The notes below the pieces were generated by a model, which was not told the DNA's origin, did no database searches, and saw nothing but the letters and a program-made list of their open reading frames with translations. The translations under genes were made by a program, and so were the position numbers. Shown here in pieces: positions 27,401 through 42,400 of a DNA stretch of 64,000 bases. Source of the stretch: Limnomonas spitsbergensis. Lineage: Eukaryota > Chlorophyta > Chlorophyceae > Chlamydomonadales. The stretch covers positions 930,001-994,000 of the forward strand of contig JAYJMM010000120.1 of the NCBI GenBank assembly GCA_037349105.1. The letters run 5' to 3'. Numbering within the stretch: position 1 is the first letter of the stretch; every line of letters begins with the position of its first letter.

Positions 27401-30400
27401 GGTTTAGGGTTTAACTATTTTTTGCTAGTGTGCTCTCATTGGTTGAGGCAATTCGTCATATGATACCACTGATTTAATGTTCCGTACCACTGTACCTGTT
27501 AAGGCACCACCTCATATGATAAGACGGACTGAAGGTTCCATGCCACAGTTCCTGCTCGATCGCATGCATCGTCAGCGCTGCTTGCACATGCCTGTTGCTT
27601 CATGGCAAGCATCGTGTGAGCAGTGCCGTGCAATTACGCCATAATTCAGAAATCGTGTTAGGAATTACTGTACCTCACGGGTAAATGTAGCTCAATTTGC
27701 CTTGCAATCACGGTGACTGAAACTCAGCTATGCAATTTAGCCACCGTAAGGACCATAATTGGCACACCACTGATTGTGAGCACTGCTTGCCAGGTCCTTG
27801 ATGGCAAGCATTGCGGGCACTGCTTGCACACATACCTGTTGCTGATGTTGACAAAGATGGAGGCCGAGACAGCGGCGTTGAAGGAGGCCAGGCGGATGCC
27901 AACCAGGTTCTGTGCGCCAAGGCCCTGGTGCATCAAGGGTGTAGAATTAAGGGTTGAGGGTGCATCAAGGGTTTGCAATAAGGGAGCATTAAGGTTTAAG
28001 GTTTGAGGGTGTATCAAGGTTTCAGCGTTTAGGGTGTATTGAGGGTTGAGGGTGAATCAAGGTTTCAGGGTTTAGGGTGTATTGAGGGTTCAGGGAGTAT
28101 CAAGGTTTCAGGGTTTAGGGTGTATTGAGGGTTCAGGGAGTATCAATGTTTCAGGGTTTAGGGTGTATTGAGGGTTTAGGGTGCATCACGGTTTCAGGGT
28201 TTAGGGTGTATTGAGGGTTGAGGGTGTATCAAGGTTTCAGGGTTTAGGGTGTATTGAGGGTTGAGGGTGTATCAAGGTTTCAGGGTTTAGGGTGTATTGA
28301 GGGTTGAGGGTGTATCAAGGTTTCAGGGTTTAGGGTGTAATGAGGGTTGCGGGTGAATCAAGGTTTCAGGGTTTAGGGTGTATTGAGGGTTAAGGATGCA
28401 TCAAGGGTTTAAGGTTAAGGATGCATCAAGGGTTTAGGGATTTTAGGGTCAAGGTTGCATCAAGGACCGGAAGAATGAGATGAAGCATGATACAAGAGGC
28501 CGAGCAAGCTGCATGGGCTTGCATGATGATGTCTTGTGCTTCAAAGGTGATGTCATGGGCTTCAAAGGTGATGTCATGGGCGTGCAACTCTTTAGACAGA
28601 GTCGCGATAATCTTATTTGCCATCCTTCCTCTTTGGATGCTGCAACCAAGGGTTGTCAGCCAGTCCCCGTAATTCCAAGTAATAAAATGGATACTAACAT
28701 TATTGCTGTTCGCATCATAATTATGCATCACGGAAATAATACTGTTATCAAAACAGTCTAATCGTTATATGGTTTCTTTCTTCCCCTTTTAGCCAGCTTG
28801 CCACTCCCCTTATGGCCCCCCCTTGCTGAGTCTTGGGTGGATGCCAGCAGGGGGCCATGGGAGCGACCCCCTGCGGTACGGAAACATGATATGCTACACC
28901 AGGAGGGCAGGGTTAAGGTTTCAGGGTCAAAAATCTAGGGTTGAAAATATAAACCCTAAACCCAAACATCTGTTGTTCCCCCCAGGCCTGCAATTGCTGA
29001 ACCACTCAACTGCAATTCGTCCACATCCTGCCCACCATAATAGCAGACATGCTCACCGCCTGCACCTTCAAGGGGTGCACCCAGAACCTGGCGACACCCG
29101 TCACATCCGCAGTGGCACGCAAGAACCTCGGAGACAAGCAGCCATCACCTACTGAGCGTCTGAGCCACCGTACCGTTTGCTCACCCTGATAGAGGTGCCC
29201 ACCACCTGCACCCTGGAGGGGTCATCGGACTGGAACCTGGCGACGCTCGTCACATCCGCACCGTCCACAGAGTCCCTGGTGTCGCTCCCGCCGTTGGTCC
29301 AGGACGCGTACAGCCTCAACGCCGACGTCTGGTACACCCCGACGCAGCCGGGGGGCGTCGGGCCGGTGTTGATGGGTAGGACCTTGTTGAGGGTGACGTC
29401 GTCGGTGGAGAGCTGCAGCGAGGTGGGGAACCACACTTGGATCGACACCTGCAGAGGCAGGCAGATGGAGGCAGAGGGACAGGGCAGTCAGGTAGGCAGG
29501 CAGAGGGACAGGGCAGCACCTTGTTCGAGATGGCAGATTATTAGCGCAGAGCACTCGCGGCACAGAATTAACTCCCCAGACAGATGCCGCTCCTGTCTGA
29601 CAGGGCCCGCCCTTGGACGGAGACCTGCCGAGGCGTGCAGAGGGACAGCAGAGCGTGGCTGTGGTGGCAGGGTTCGTTTTTCTGAGTGGCCCCATGTATG
29701 GCCAGCTATGCTGCATGGGCCATGTAGGTGTATGTAGGTCAGTCAAGGTTTACCCCCAATTGGAGGGACAGGGGAGCACCTTATTCGAGATGGCATCAGC
29801 AGTGGTGAGCACTTGCGGCAAATAACTGGGTGCTCCCCAGGCAGATGCCGCTCCCTTCTATCAGGCCCCCACCCCCCTTGCCCAGCCACGCTCCTGTGGA
29901 TTCCTCTACCTGGTCCTTTCGAAAAAGGCTGTGGGTGGCGGCCATCTTGACACTACAAATCTTCAGGGCCAACACAGCCCAATCTGATATTGCATGCACG
30001 CCCAATTTGCATACAAATGCATCTTACACACCTTACACACCCGATTTGCTCTAGCATACAAGCCCCGTGCATAAACGGCCTCGGCCCACACCCGAATTGT
30101 TTTTTTAACCCTCAGGCCACACTGAGGGCTCAGCTTAACTTCTATCTTCCCAGCCAGACCGCCCTTCCTGCACCCACCAGCACAGCCAATATCCAGCCAG
30201 CTTCCTTCAGGGTCATTCCTAGGCCCCTACCACACCCACCATCGGCATGAGATCCCTGACGAGGACCAGCTTTTGTCAAATTTATTGCTTAGGGTTTAGG
30301 GTTTAAGGTTTACCAGGCCCCACCCATGCGCACCATTGCCGTCAGGTTGCCGTCATTGACATGCACCCTGATGAGCGCCCCCTTGGCGGCCGAGCCGTGC

Positions 30401-33400
30401 GTCGAGCGCACTAGCACGCTGCAGCTGACGTCCACCTCGAACGCGTCTGCCGCCGCCGCTGACGCAGCCAAGCAGGCATCGGGTGTTTGCGGCTGCAGCG
30501 CAGAGGCGGCCAGGTTCATGGGGAAGGAGGCGATGACGACAGACTGCACGGTGGCCGCGACATTGTCCTGCATAGGATAGGGAGCACCAGCACCATCGTC
30601 ATGAGATCAGCATAATCAGCATAAGATCATCGCAACCAACATTTGAAATTCATCAGAAACAACATTATATGATCAGCATCAGTTCATCAGCATCAGCAGC
30701 TCTTGACAGCCTAGCATTCATATGGTTTGAATGTTTGAACAGGACTGTCCATGCCGTCCATGTGTTAGAAGGCTAAGAGTGTTCTTGACAGACATCAGGA
30801 GCAGGCCTGTCAACAGTCTGAACAACACAGGTAGAAAGCATGATGACCCGCCCCTCACCCATGCCGTCCATGCGGTCATACGCTAAGAGGGCTCCTCACA
30901 GACATCAGGAGCCAGACTGTCAGCAGCCTCAGCACAGGTAGAAGGCATGATGACCCGCCCCGCACCCATGGCGCTGGCCACAGCCGTTTTGTACACACCA
31001 GTCACAAAACACAGTTTTGCTCTGTAGCTCTTACATTACTGAAGAGTGAAGACCAGGTGATACAACATTGCTTAGGTGCATGCATGATCACTGCCCCCCT
31101 TTCACCCGTGGCACGATGCGCCAGGTTGTGAAATCTGTCACGTGCTTACGTTGCTGAAGACCGCGGTGTTAAACAGGTCGGAGGAGGAGGACCATGCAAA
31201 CAGCCCCACTGGGGAAGACGCGGCCATGGTGACGTATCCGGAGTCCGAGTGCTGCCCCGTCCTACGTCGCAGTGTTTAGGGTTTACTTATCAGGGTTCAA
31301 TGTTTAGGATATAGTGCTCAGGGTTAAATGTTTAGGGTTCAGTGCGTTAGGCTTGAGGGTTTAATGTGTAGGGTTCAGTGCTCAGGGCTTAATGTTTAGG
31401 GTCCTGACTTCTGACCACTGGGCGGCCGCCACTGGGCCGATTGTTGCCCAGCCTTGACAGGCCTATAGCCGGTGGCCCAATCTGCAGGGCTTGCTGCACT
31501 ATGCCCTGCGGCCGGCGGCTAGGTTGTAGCTGAAGTGTACCTGAAGCGTAGCTGAAGTGAAGCTGAAGCGCTTGGACATCAACACGGGTTCACCACCTGC
31601 AAGTTTTCCGCTGTCTTCTACCATGGTAAGTCTTTGTGAATCATCTATAGTTCGGTGCTCTTGCAGAGTGAGCATCTAGGAAAAGTGCAAGATCGGGATT
31701 GGCTGCTGATTTGCAGTGCTGCTCACTGCCCCCACATCATCTATTCGGACCACCAGCTTGTCAGTGGAGTTGCCTCTCACGCTGCCCGAGGCGTGCCAGC
31801 GGTAGATGCTGCTCATGGACCCCACGTCATCTATTTGGAACACGAACCTGTCTGTGGGGAGTGCGGGCTAGACGCTGCCCAAGGCATGCCAGCAGTGCTG
31901 CTCACCTGACATCATCTATTTGGACCACTAGCCTGTCAGTGGGGTAGATGCTGGCATCAGGGCCGATGGTGACAATGGGCGTCTGGCCGCTGACGATGGA
32001 GTCAGCCAGCGAGAAGTAGACATGGGCGAGCGTGACTGACGGGCCGAGGTACCTGCACGTGGAGGAGGCGATGGGGCGAGAGATGCAATGGGAGGAGGGG
32101 TGGAAAGCTGGGCTAGCCAAGTTCACAGGAAGTCTTGGCTGGCCAAGCTTGACAAGGAGAGGGGGGTGATGCAAAGGGAGGAGGGGTGGGCATCTTGGCT
32201 GGCCAAGCCTGTGCAAGTGGACATCAGGGAGATACTTGGCGGGCCCAAGTGCATGGTATATTGAGGGGTGGGCTACTGTGAGGTCGTGAGGGTGTGAGCT
32301 ACTGTGGGGTGTGAGCTACAGTGGTGTGAGGGTGTGAGATATTGTGGGTTGTGAGCTACAGTGGAACCTTAAACCAAAACGAACAACAAGAATAAGCACT
32401 GGCTACATCAAACATAGGTCCTAGGTGCATGTGCATGGAATATTGGGAGGGGGGGGGGGGGGGGGGGCTGTGGGGAAATCGCAACACCAGGTGCTTGCAA
32501 AGAGAGGGGGGGCGCAAGGCAGCTTTAGTGGAGATGCATAAGGGGGATGGGAGCTACCTTGGCTAGCCCAGCTTGAGCAATGAGACATGTGCAGGTAGGG
32601 TTGTGTCAGTCTCTGGCAAATCTCCAGCACCCCATAGGAGAGAATGCAGAAGAAGGGTGGCACATGGTGGACCCAGCGGGAAAGAGGACCAAAGCGGCGA
32701 TGCAGGCTGTGTACCATAGTCGCCCCCCCACCCCACCCTCCTTCCCCTCCATCCCACACTCCTTTGAGACGACGCAGGCTGTGCACCATGCTCACACCCT
32801 CCACTTCCCCACTCCCCTGATACAGAAAAAGTAATCACCCATTTGGAAGGGCTTCAGCCCCCTTGCCACCGATAAATGGCTACCGCCCCACTCCTTCCCC
32901 TCCACCCCATACGCCCCTGACTTGATTGGACCCGAAAGTAGCCGCACAGCAGAATCCGCCACGTTTCTATTAGCTACGCTAATCGTCCGGGCGGGTCGCC
33001 TCTAACTTCTGGAACCCAAATGTAATGTACGGGGTTACCTGGGGTCTGCTCCACCAAAGGTGGAGTGACCCCGGGGTTCCCTGACCTGATGGGCCCCGAC
33101 TGTAGCCGCACAGCGGGATCCGCCACGATTCTATTAGCTACGCTAATATAAACGGGCGGGCTGATTAAAAAAAGGGCAAGGCGGCCAGCACCCCGCTAAC
33201 AGTACCGTGGCGGATCCTGCCTCGTCGGTTCCACAGACCTCTTACCCACTTGCCCTGCCAGGCCCGCTGCCCCCCCCTGTCCTGCTGCCTCCTTGTGCCA
33301 CTGCTCCCCCTCTGCTCTGCCGCCCCCCCCGCGCACATGTTGCTCGAGGTGGTTGGTGTGGTGCTCGTGAGGTACACGTAAGTAACATCGGCAGTGCCCG

Positions 33401-36400
33401 CCTGCAGGGTCACCGTCACCTGATCCCACAGCACCGAGCCCTCCGCTTTGATGAAAGACATGCGGTTGCTGGCGAACGCCTGCAGGGCAGTACAGGGAGC
33501 AGCACCAGCTCTTACGGCGGGTGTCCTCTTACAGGACACGGCAAGCAAGACAATCAGATGGCTGTGCTCATCAACCCTGCCAGCAAATGCTTGCATGGCA
33601 GCACTCGTCATACGCCTCTCCTATAGTGTGTTCCGCTATCTACACATCTCCTACACCTCTTATATTTGACTACATTACTACACCAATTAGAAAGGGTCTA
33701 ATGATGGAAAAGACTAGCAGTGCAGCACAAGCTCTCTCATGACCAGACAAGCAAGACAGAAGACAGGCGGCGGTGCTCAAGCATACACAGCACCAGCTCT
33801 TACAGGATATGACCAGCAAGACAGAAGATGTTTTAATGTTTCGTTTGTGGTTTCCTCCTGGTTCGCTCTGCCTGGCCCTTTCGCAAAAGGCTGTGGGTGG
33901 TTGCATCAACTTTGTAACATCAACGGAACACAGGCGGTGGTGCTCAAGCATACGCTGCACCAGCTCATACAGGACACGGCCAGCAAGACAGACAGATGGC
34001 TGTGCTCCTTGCGGTTGCTGGCAAGCCGTAAAGGGCAGCACACGCAGCGCCAGCCCTTACAGGACGTGACTAGCAAGACAGACGGCTGCGCTTGTTGCGG
34101 GGCACAGGTGATGCTCCGACAACAGATGCAGGTGCTTATGAATCAGGCACACATCAAGCAGTGTCCTATGCAACACTGGGCAGTGACCTGGCAGTGACCT
34201 GACGGTGGCAAGGCATCGAATCTTTACTCACTATGATGAATCCCCCGGTCGCTGCAAAGGGCCCGGCCCTGAAGGATGTGTGGTTCCTGTCCTCCCTCTC
34301 ACCACTGTAACGTCAACCCCCAAGGCTGGTTTGCTGCTAAGGACCCGAACCTCTCACCACTTGCATATTGACCGCCTACCCTCTAATATTTAGGGTTCCT
34401 CCTTCTTACCTCTGGCGCATTGGCCCCCATCCGTTAGTAAGGCACGTTGAACCCCATCCTCTAGGGTGTATGATTCCCCTCCCCCCTCCCACCACTTGCA
34501 CCTTGACCCCCCTACCCTTGGGCTATATGATTCCCCTCCCCCTTCTCACCACTAGCACATTGACCCCCCTCCCCTTGGGCTATATGATTCCCCTCCCCCC
34601 TCCCACCACTTGCACCTTGACCCCCCTACCCTTGGGCTATATGATTCCCCTCCCCCTTCTCACCACTAGCACCTTGACCCCCCTCCCCTTGGGCTATATG
34701 ATTCCCCTCCCCCTTCTCACCACTTGCACCTTGACCCCCCTCCCCTTGGGCTATATGATTCCCCTCCCCCTTCTCACCACTTGCACCTTGACCCCCACCC
34801 CCCCTTCAGACTGTATGATTTCTCTCCCTGTTCTCACCACTGGCACGTTGAAGCCCCAGACTGGGTCACTCCCAGGGACCACAGCTGTCAGCGTCACCTT
34901 GAACACCTCGCCAGCATGGAGCGGCCTGCATCGACAGGAGAGGCAAAGGGGGTATCATGGCAAGCTACATGGGAAGGGGCGGTCCATTGTTATGAAGGCA
35001 AGCTACATGGGAAGGGGGGGTCCATTGTTATTAAGGCAAGCTACATGGGAAGGGACGGTCCATTGTTATTAAGGCAAGCTACATGGGAAGGGGGGGTCCA
35101 TTGTTATGAAGGCAAGCTACATGGGAAGGGGGGGTCCATTAGTTGTTATTAAGGCAAGCTACATGGGAAGGGGCGGTCCATTGTTATGAAGGCAAGCTAC
35201 ATGGGAAGGGGGGGTCCATTGTTATGAAGGAAAGCTACATGGGAAGGGGGGGTCCATTGTTTTTAAGGCAAGCTACATGGGAAGGGGGGGTCCATTGTTA
35301 TGAAGGCAAGCTATATGGGAAGGGGGGGTCCATTGTTATTAAGGCAAGCTATATGGGAAGGGGGGGTCCATTGTTATCAAGGCAAGCTACATGGGAAGGG
35401 GCGGTCCATTGTTATAAAGGCAAGCTACATGGGAAGGGGCGGTCCATTGTTATTAAGGCAAGCTACATGGGAAGGGGGGGTCCATTGTTTTTAAGGCAAG
35501 CTACATGGGAAGGGGGGGTCCTTTGTTATTAAGGCAAGCTACATGGGAAGGGGCGGTCCATTGTTATTAAGGCAAGCTACATGGGAAGGGGGGGTCCATT
35601 GTTTTTAAGGCAAGCTACATGGGAAGGGGCGGTCCATTGTTATTAAGGCAAGCTACATGGGAAGGGGGGGTCCATTGTTATCAAGGCAAGCTACATGGGA
35701 AGGGGCGGTCCATTGTTATTAAGGCAAGCTACATGGGAAGGGGGGATCCATTGTTATTAAGGCAAGCTACATGGGAAGGGGGGGTCCATTGTTATTAAGG
35801 CAAGCTACATGGGAAGGGGGGGTCCATTGTTATTAAGGCAAGCTACATGGGAAGGGGGGGTCCATTGTTATAAAGGCAAGCTACATGGGAAGGGGGGGTC
35901 CATTGTTATTAAGGCAAGCTACATGGGAAGGGGGGGTCCATTGGGGGTGTCCCGCGATGCCAGCCAGGCAGAGGCCAAGGCCCCATGAAAGAAATAAAAC
36001 AACGCCCCCCTAGGGGCGTGCGGGTTGAGGAAACAGCGCAGCTCGGGGCCGAGGCCACGTCCGCACCATTACTATCTACCGGCCACGTGCAGGTAAGGCA
36101 GGGTCGTCAGATTCCAGATTGACTGACCCTGTCCAGGAAACCACTACAGCACCACACCTTGCTCAACTAATATAACAGTCCTGGGGTCTAGGGTCAAGGA
36201 TTCAGAGCATCTAACCCTAAACCCAGCCTGGGCTCCGAGCCACGCCGCAATGTTCGTTTCGAGAAGCTGTGAGCGATGGAGACGTTCTCACCTGTAAGGC
36301 AGTGTGACCAGCAGGCCGGCCGCCGTGTCTGGCGGGACGAGGACAGGATGCACCGGCACTCCCTGCAGGACAATGTCTGCCGGCGCCGACGACGCCACCA

Positions 36401-39400
36401 GGGCCTCCCTGTGAGCAAAATGGACGAGGTGGGATGCCTTGGGCCCAGCAGGCCCCCCTGCTCGCATGTTTGTGTGAATAATCTGACATCATACACATAC
36501 ACACACACACACACAATGCACACGCACACACTGCATGTATGGAGATGCACTGCTGCCTGTCTGCTGCACGGGCTTTACGGGCGGCAGAGGCTCACAACAT
36601 TCTTCTCAGCCCGCTGGGATCTGTTCTCCAACCCTACCTGTGATGGGTTCGACCCTTAGCCCCAAACCACGTCCTTCACACTCTTCACACCCTCACCCCC
36701 TGATCAGCCCTCACCCCTCCACACCCTGGTAGGGACCCTCCTCCCCCTCGCCCCCCCCCCCCCCACAAGGCCTGCCGGCCTCGGTTTCATGCCCACACTT
36801 TCCCACTCAGACACACTTATTCACACCCCTGGATCCTATAAATCAAGTCCAGATCTAAGAAGGACAACACTGCCCAAACCCGCACCCAAGGTACACATCC
36901 AGAGTGACGGAGGCGTAGGACGAGCTGCCGGGGCCTGGGAACCTGGCACTGGGCACAGTCCCCTGGCAGTTCCCCACGCCGCTGCCGGGCAGTCCTGTGG
37001 CCAGGACGCAGGCCGGTAGCACAAGCTGCCCGCCAACTACAGGGGAGGAGGCATTGGCGCTGTCCCTGAAGCTAAGGACGGGAAGCACGCGGAGGCCTTG
37101 CGTCGCCACGAGCGTGCGTCGGTCAGCGTCCAGGAGCTGGAAGGCAAGCCCCAGGGCCTGCCCCGCGGTGTCGTTGTCCTCGAGGTACAGCGTGGTTGTG
37201 CGCAGCAACAGCCGAACGCTGGCGGGGGCCAGCCTGGCAGGAGGGGTGCAGAGAGAGAGAGAGGGCGCGGAGGGTTCAAGCAGCAGGGTGCAGTGTAGGA
37301 CTATATGCTGCGTGCGGCGGGGATGGCTGTGGCAAGTACATAGTTTGTCAGGTAGATAATAACATGACTGTATACGCGATCACCATATTAAAGGAAAACA
37401 TGCAGCTATTGGCCTGCCTTACCTGGTCCCTTCAGGAGGACCGCGCAGGGTTAAGCCACGATGAGCTCTGTCCCATCATTAACGCCCAACCCCTAAATCC
37501 ATTATAAGCCCAAATCCTTAACCCTAAACCCATGATAAGCCCAACCCTTAACCCATGATAAGCCCAAACCACTCACCCGGTGACATTGAACGAGAAGGCA
37601 TCCAGCGGTACGCCCCCCGCCTTGAGCAGTACGGCGCGGCCGAGGCTAGAGCCGCCCGCTTGCATCATGAACGCTCCAAAGTCCTGGCTCCAACTCACGT
37701 CCCCGCCGCCGCTGCTGTTCAGGATCTGTTTGAGCGGGCCACGCGGAAAACCCGCGAGGCCGGGGCCGAGGCTGGTGGTGAAGCGCAGAGAGGCCAGCAG
37801 GCCAGCCGCTGGGCAGCTGCTGCTAGGCGGGGCTTCCACGAGGGTAGCGTTTGCTCTGATGTGGCACCGGGCAGGGCGGGGCGGGGGACGCCGGCGATTG
37901 AAACACGATATAGCCGAACGGAGCAAAACACAGGCAACAAACCCTTTACCCTGAAACCCTAGACCCATAGTGCAAAGCGCAGGCAGCAAACACTTAACCC
38001 ACGGTGCAAACCACAGGCAGCAGAAATAATGGACTGAATTAAATAGCAGCTACTGTGGCAGCTAACAGCGAAGATTGTCAGCCACATCCAGTGTAGTCAG
38101 CATCTGTCTGTGCAGGATGCAAGAAGAGGCGTTTGCCTTGCGAGGAGTCCTAACTTATAGGGGCCCCCGTCGGAGAGGCCTGCGAGAAGAGTCGTTGTCA
38201 CTTACAGGGTTATGTTGCTGTTGTTGGGTACGTAGGTGGGTTTAGGGTTTAGGGTTTTAAAACTAGTCATCACTTACAGGGCTATGGTGCTGTTGTTGGG
38301 CACGTAGGTGGGAGGCACCCAGCCCTCGATATCCTGTGTGCAACAGGCAACGGCAGCCATCGAGTGAGAGATGGCACAGGAGCATGCAGAGAGTCGTCGA
38401 TTGGGGGCAGGCAACGGCAACGATGGGGTGAGTGATGGCACAGGAGCATGCAGAGAGTTGTTCATTGGGTTCAGACAGCAGCAACGATCGGGTGAGAGAT
38501 GGTACAGGAGTACGAGGAGTGACGTTTGATGCAGTCAGGAGCCACAGAATGCCATGGAGGAGGGGGCGGGGAGGCGCCGACAGCATGCGGCATCATATTG
38601 CATGTGATGGAAAACTAGGCATCATGTTGCACCAAATGGGAGGGCAGGCCACCCCCTCATGAAAACACTTATTGCCAACCCTGTCATGAAAACCAGGCTC
38701 TCCCATGGCAGGACCAGCTGCATGGGCTGCATGGGCTGCATGGTGTCGAAATCTCGGCTCAGGCACATCCAGTAAGCTGCATCTATTTTTAATCTTGATG
38801 GCACATGAAAAGATCGCATTCAAGAATCACCTTGAAGAATCGCATTGGCACCGAGTGAGAAGCGCCTGGTAAATTGTATAAAAATGCACACACCCATGCC
38901 CCTCCCTAAGTTTGCTTGCGCTCCCATCCCACCTGAGCCATCCCATACAGCCGCAGAAGGTTCCCATCAGCGACACACAGCGTCGTCGACACGTTGGTGC
39001 CTGCCTTCAAGATCACGATGCTGCCGCTGAAATTACCAGACGTGGGCAGCAGGAGGTCTGTCTCGGCGCTCGGTGCTGCGGCCCCTTCGTGGACGGCCAG
39101 GTAGTAGAGGACGCCTGCACGCGAGTCCCACAGCTTCGCTTGCTCTCCCAGCTTCTGGCGATTGGGATCCACACATGCTCATCTGCCAATCAGGATCTAG
39201 CTATCCAGATCTGGCTGGCAGGATCCACCCATGTAGATCTGGAAGCAGGATCTAGCTATCCAGATCTGGAGAGCGAGACCTACCAATCCTTGATAGTCCT
39301 AAGAACAAGCCAGCTCCCCCCAGCCCTGCATACATCTTGCCCTGTAGTGTTTGCTCTGTAAGTACCCTCCTGGTCGGCCCACGCTTATGGCCTACCCCCT

Positions 39401-42400
39401 TGCATCCTCCTGGCCGGCCCACGCTCGTCCGACACCCAACATTTGTTCTCCGGCCGGCCTAAGGTCCCCCCTCCGCCCCTCACCTGGCTTGCTGGAGGCC
39501 ACGGTGATGGTATAGACGTTCTTAGGCAGCTCGTAGGAGGTTGCAAACACGGTAATAACTGGCGGCAAGGAGTCCGGCGTGCGGGCCGACCTACGTCAGG
39601 GCAGCCAGGGGGGAGGAGCTACTGAGAAGGTAGTGAGGTGAGGGAGGGGCCAAGGTGGATGTGGTAAACATGGCGATGACACCGGAGGCGGGGGAATTGG
39701 TGTGTGGGCTGTGAAGTACGTCAGGGCAGCCAGAGGGGAGGAGACATTGGGAGGCAGTGAGGTGAGGGAGGGGCTGAATCAGGTCATAAGTAGACCAGCT
39801 TTACAAGTCTTTCTTTCTATCAAACCCAGATCCCAGATCCTGATCTTGCAGAACAAAACTTCGATATTCAAGTGCTCTGGCCCGTTGCTTACATGTAAGG
39901 TTTAGGTAGGGTGGTGGCCTGGTGGGGGCGGCTTCTCTTGTAACATGGCGATTATTTATCACGATCATGGTACGGTACGTCTAATGCCAGGAACCGCGAG
40001 CACCCAACGGAATGAAGCCTCCTCCACCCAGCCACCCACATAATGGTGGTCATATTCGCCTGTCGGTTGCCCACATCGTCTTCTGCCACGAGGTACACAT
40101 CGTACCACGTTCCCCTTTTCAACCCCGTCGCGTTGATGGATGCGCTCTCATTGCGGTAGAAGGCTAGGAAGGTCCCCATGGAGGCAGGTTGCGGGCCCTG
40201 CAAGAGAGGGGCGTTGGCAGGTACAGGGTTCAGAGACATAGAGGGTGTTGGGTTAAGGGTTTGGAGGGTGTTGGGTGCAGGGTCTAGAGGGTGTTGGGTA
40301 CAGGGTGTTGGGTACAGGGTTTAGAGGGTGGGTAAAGGGTGTTGGGTACAGGGTGTTGGGTACAGGGTTTAGAGGGTGGGTAAAGGGTGTGGGGTACAGG
40401 GTGTTGGGTACAGGGTTTCGAGGGTGGGTAAAGGGTGTTGGGTACAGGGTGTTGGGTACAGGGTTTAGAGGGTGGGTAAAGGGTGTTGGGTACAGGGTTT
40501 CAAACCCTTGACCCTGGAGGCAGGTGACGGGCCCTAAAAGAGAGGGGCCTGGATACGTTCAGGTCTATAACCCTGACCCTGCATCTTGAAGACCGGTAGG
40601 GACTAGGGGGCCCTACAGCAGAAGGGGATAAATGCAATTACTGGTCGAGACCCCACACCCCGGACCGTGGAGACGGGTTATGCAAGGGCATTTCGAAAGC
40701 AAGGGGGGGGGGGCATTTCAAGATTCCAGTTCCAGCCATTCTGTGTGTGTTCAGGTCCACCAGGGCTTGCTTGCTAGTTCTCTTGCACTAAGGATCCATC
40801 ATAAGCCTAGCAGGCTGCCTCTGGCTACCGGGCTTCTTGCGGCAATACCCGGCCTGAGACCCTGCCCCCGGCCCAGTCAATTTGTGTGCTGCACGTGTTC
40901 AGTACTATTCCAAAGTATTTCAAGTGCATCCTGTCCACAGGGCTTCTACATAAAATATGGTTTCGGAGCCCACCCGGGGATTCAGGGTCAAAAGTTCCGG
41001 AGCCCACCTGGGGTCAAGGGTCTCAAAATTTTCGGAGCCCAGCTGGGGTTAGTGGGTTCAAAGTTCCGGAACCTGTCTGTGGGTCCAGCGTCAAAGGTTC
41101 CGTAGCCCACCTGTGGGATGCTGAGGTCGAACACTTGCTGGGGCGTGGGTGGTGTGGAGGGGCTGGTCAGGATGATGCAGAACACGGCGCACTTCCTCTT
41201 GTCCAGCTTCGCGGAGATGGCGAGGGAGGTGTCGTCCAGGCCGGTGGCAGACACCGCTGAGGAGCAAGGACAAGGTGGCAGGATTTACGCGCAGCAGGCT
41301 GACGTCCGTGGCTGAGCCTGGGTGCCTGAACGGCTGGCCGCGTGGTCTTAATGCCTAGGCCTGCTTGTTTGTTGGCCCAGGCCTGGAAGCCCGCATGTCT
41401 ATGTCTGTGCATCAATGAGACCTAGCATGCCTGTGCCTGATAGCCTGCAGCCCTATGTCTGATTGCTTGCATGCCAAGCCTGACAGCCTGCAGCCCTATG
41501 CATGTGCAGCAAGTGCATGTCTAAGATTGGTATCTGATTGGTATCTGATTGGTATTTGATTGGGATCTGAGTGTGATCTGATTGGGATCTGATTGGGATC
41601 TGTGTGGGATCTGAGTGGGATCTGATTGAGATCTGATTGGGATCTAGTGAGATCTGAGTGGGATCTGATTGAGATCTGATTGGGATCTGAGTGGGATCTG
41701 AATGGGATCTGATTGGCATCTGATTGAGATCTGATTGGGATCTGAGTGGGTTATGAGTGGTATATATGAGAGGAACCCAGGATGAGTGAGACCGGTGTGT
41801 GCCTGTGCCTCATTGCCTGCATGTCTGTGCATGTGCATGCACGCCAATGCATGTGCATGAAAGTCCTGAAGTCCCCAAGTCTTATGCTCGTCAAGACTTC
41901 TCCTAGCAGATATTTTGCATGGAAATCGATACATGCCTGCAAAGGCCCATGCATGTGGACCATGTGCATGCCAATGCAGACATGCATGCATGACTATACA
42001 CGTGCATGGGTGGGACCTGCGTGGGACCCACCCAGAAAGAGAGAGACCATTGCATGCCTGTCTGATTGACTGCATGCCTATGCATGTGCGACATATGCCG
42101 GCCTATGCCTGATTGCATGCAAGCCTACACAACTATGCATGTGCATGCCTGCATGCACATGCATGTGGAGCATGTGCATACCGATGCAAACATGCATGCC
42201 TGTACATGTGCATGAGTGGCCTCTGAGTGGATGAGAGAGGCCTTAACATGCCTTTGCCTGATTGTTTATGCAGGCCCATGCATGTGCATGAGTGAAAAAT
42301 AGCGGTAAAACTACAAGACCGGTCACCTGTGGGCCAGCGAGCTATGTGTGAACCTGGGTGGCTAAACTCTCACACCTACCCAAGAAGACGGGCGGGGTGA

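Noticed and set aside
34724..35532. Plus-strand frames with YMGRGGPLLLRQATWEG
   Set aside because: Readings of the 38-bp array between exons 29 and 30; no conserved protein features.
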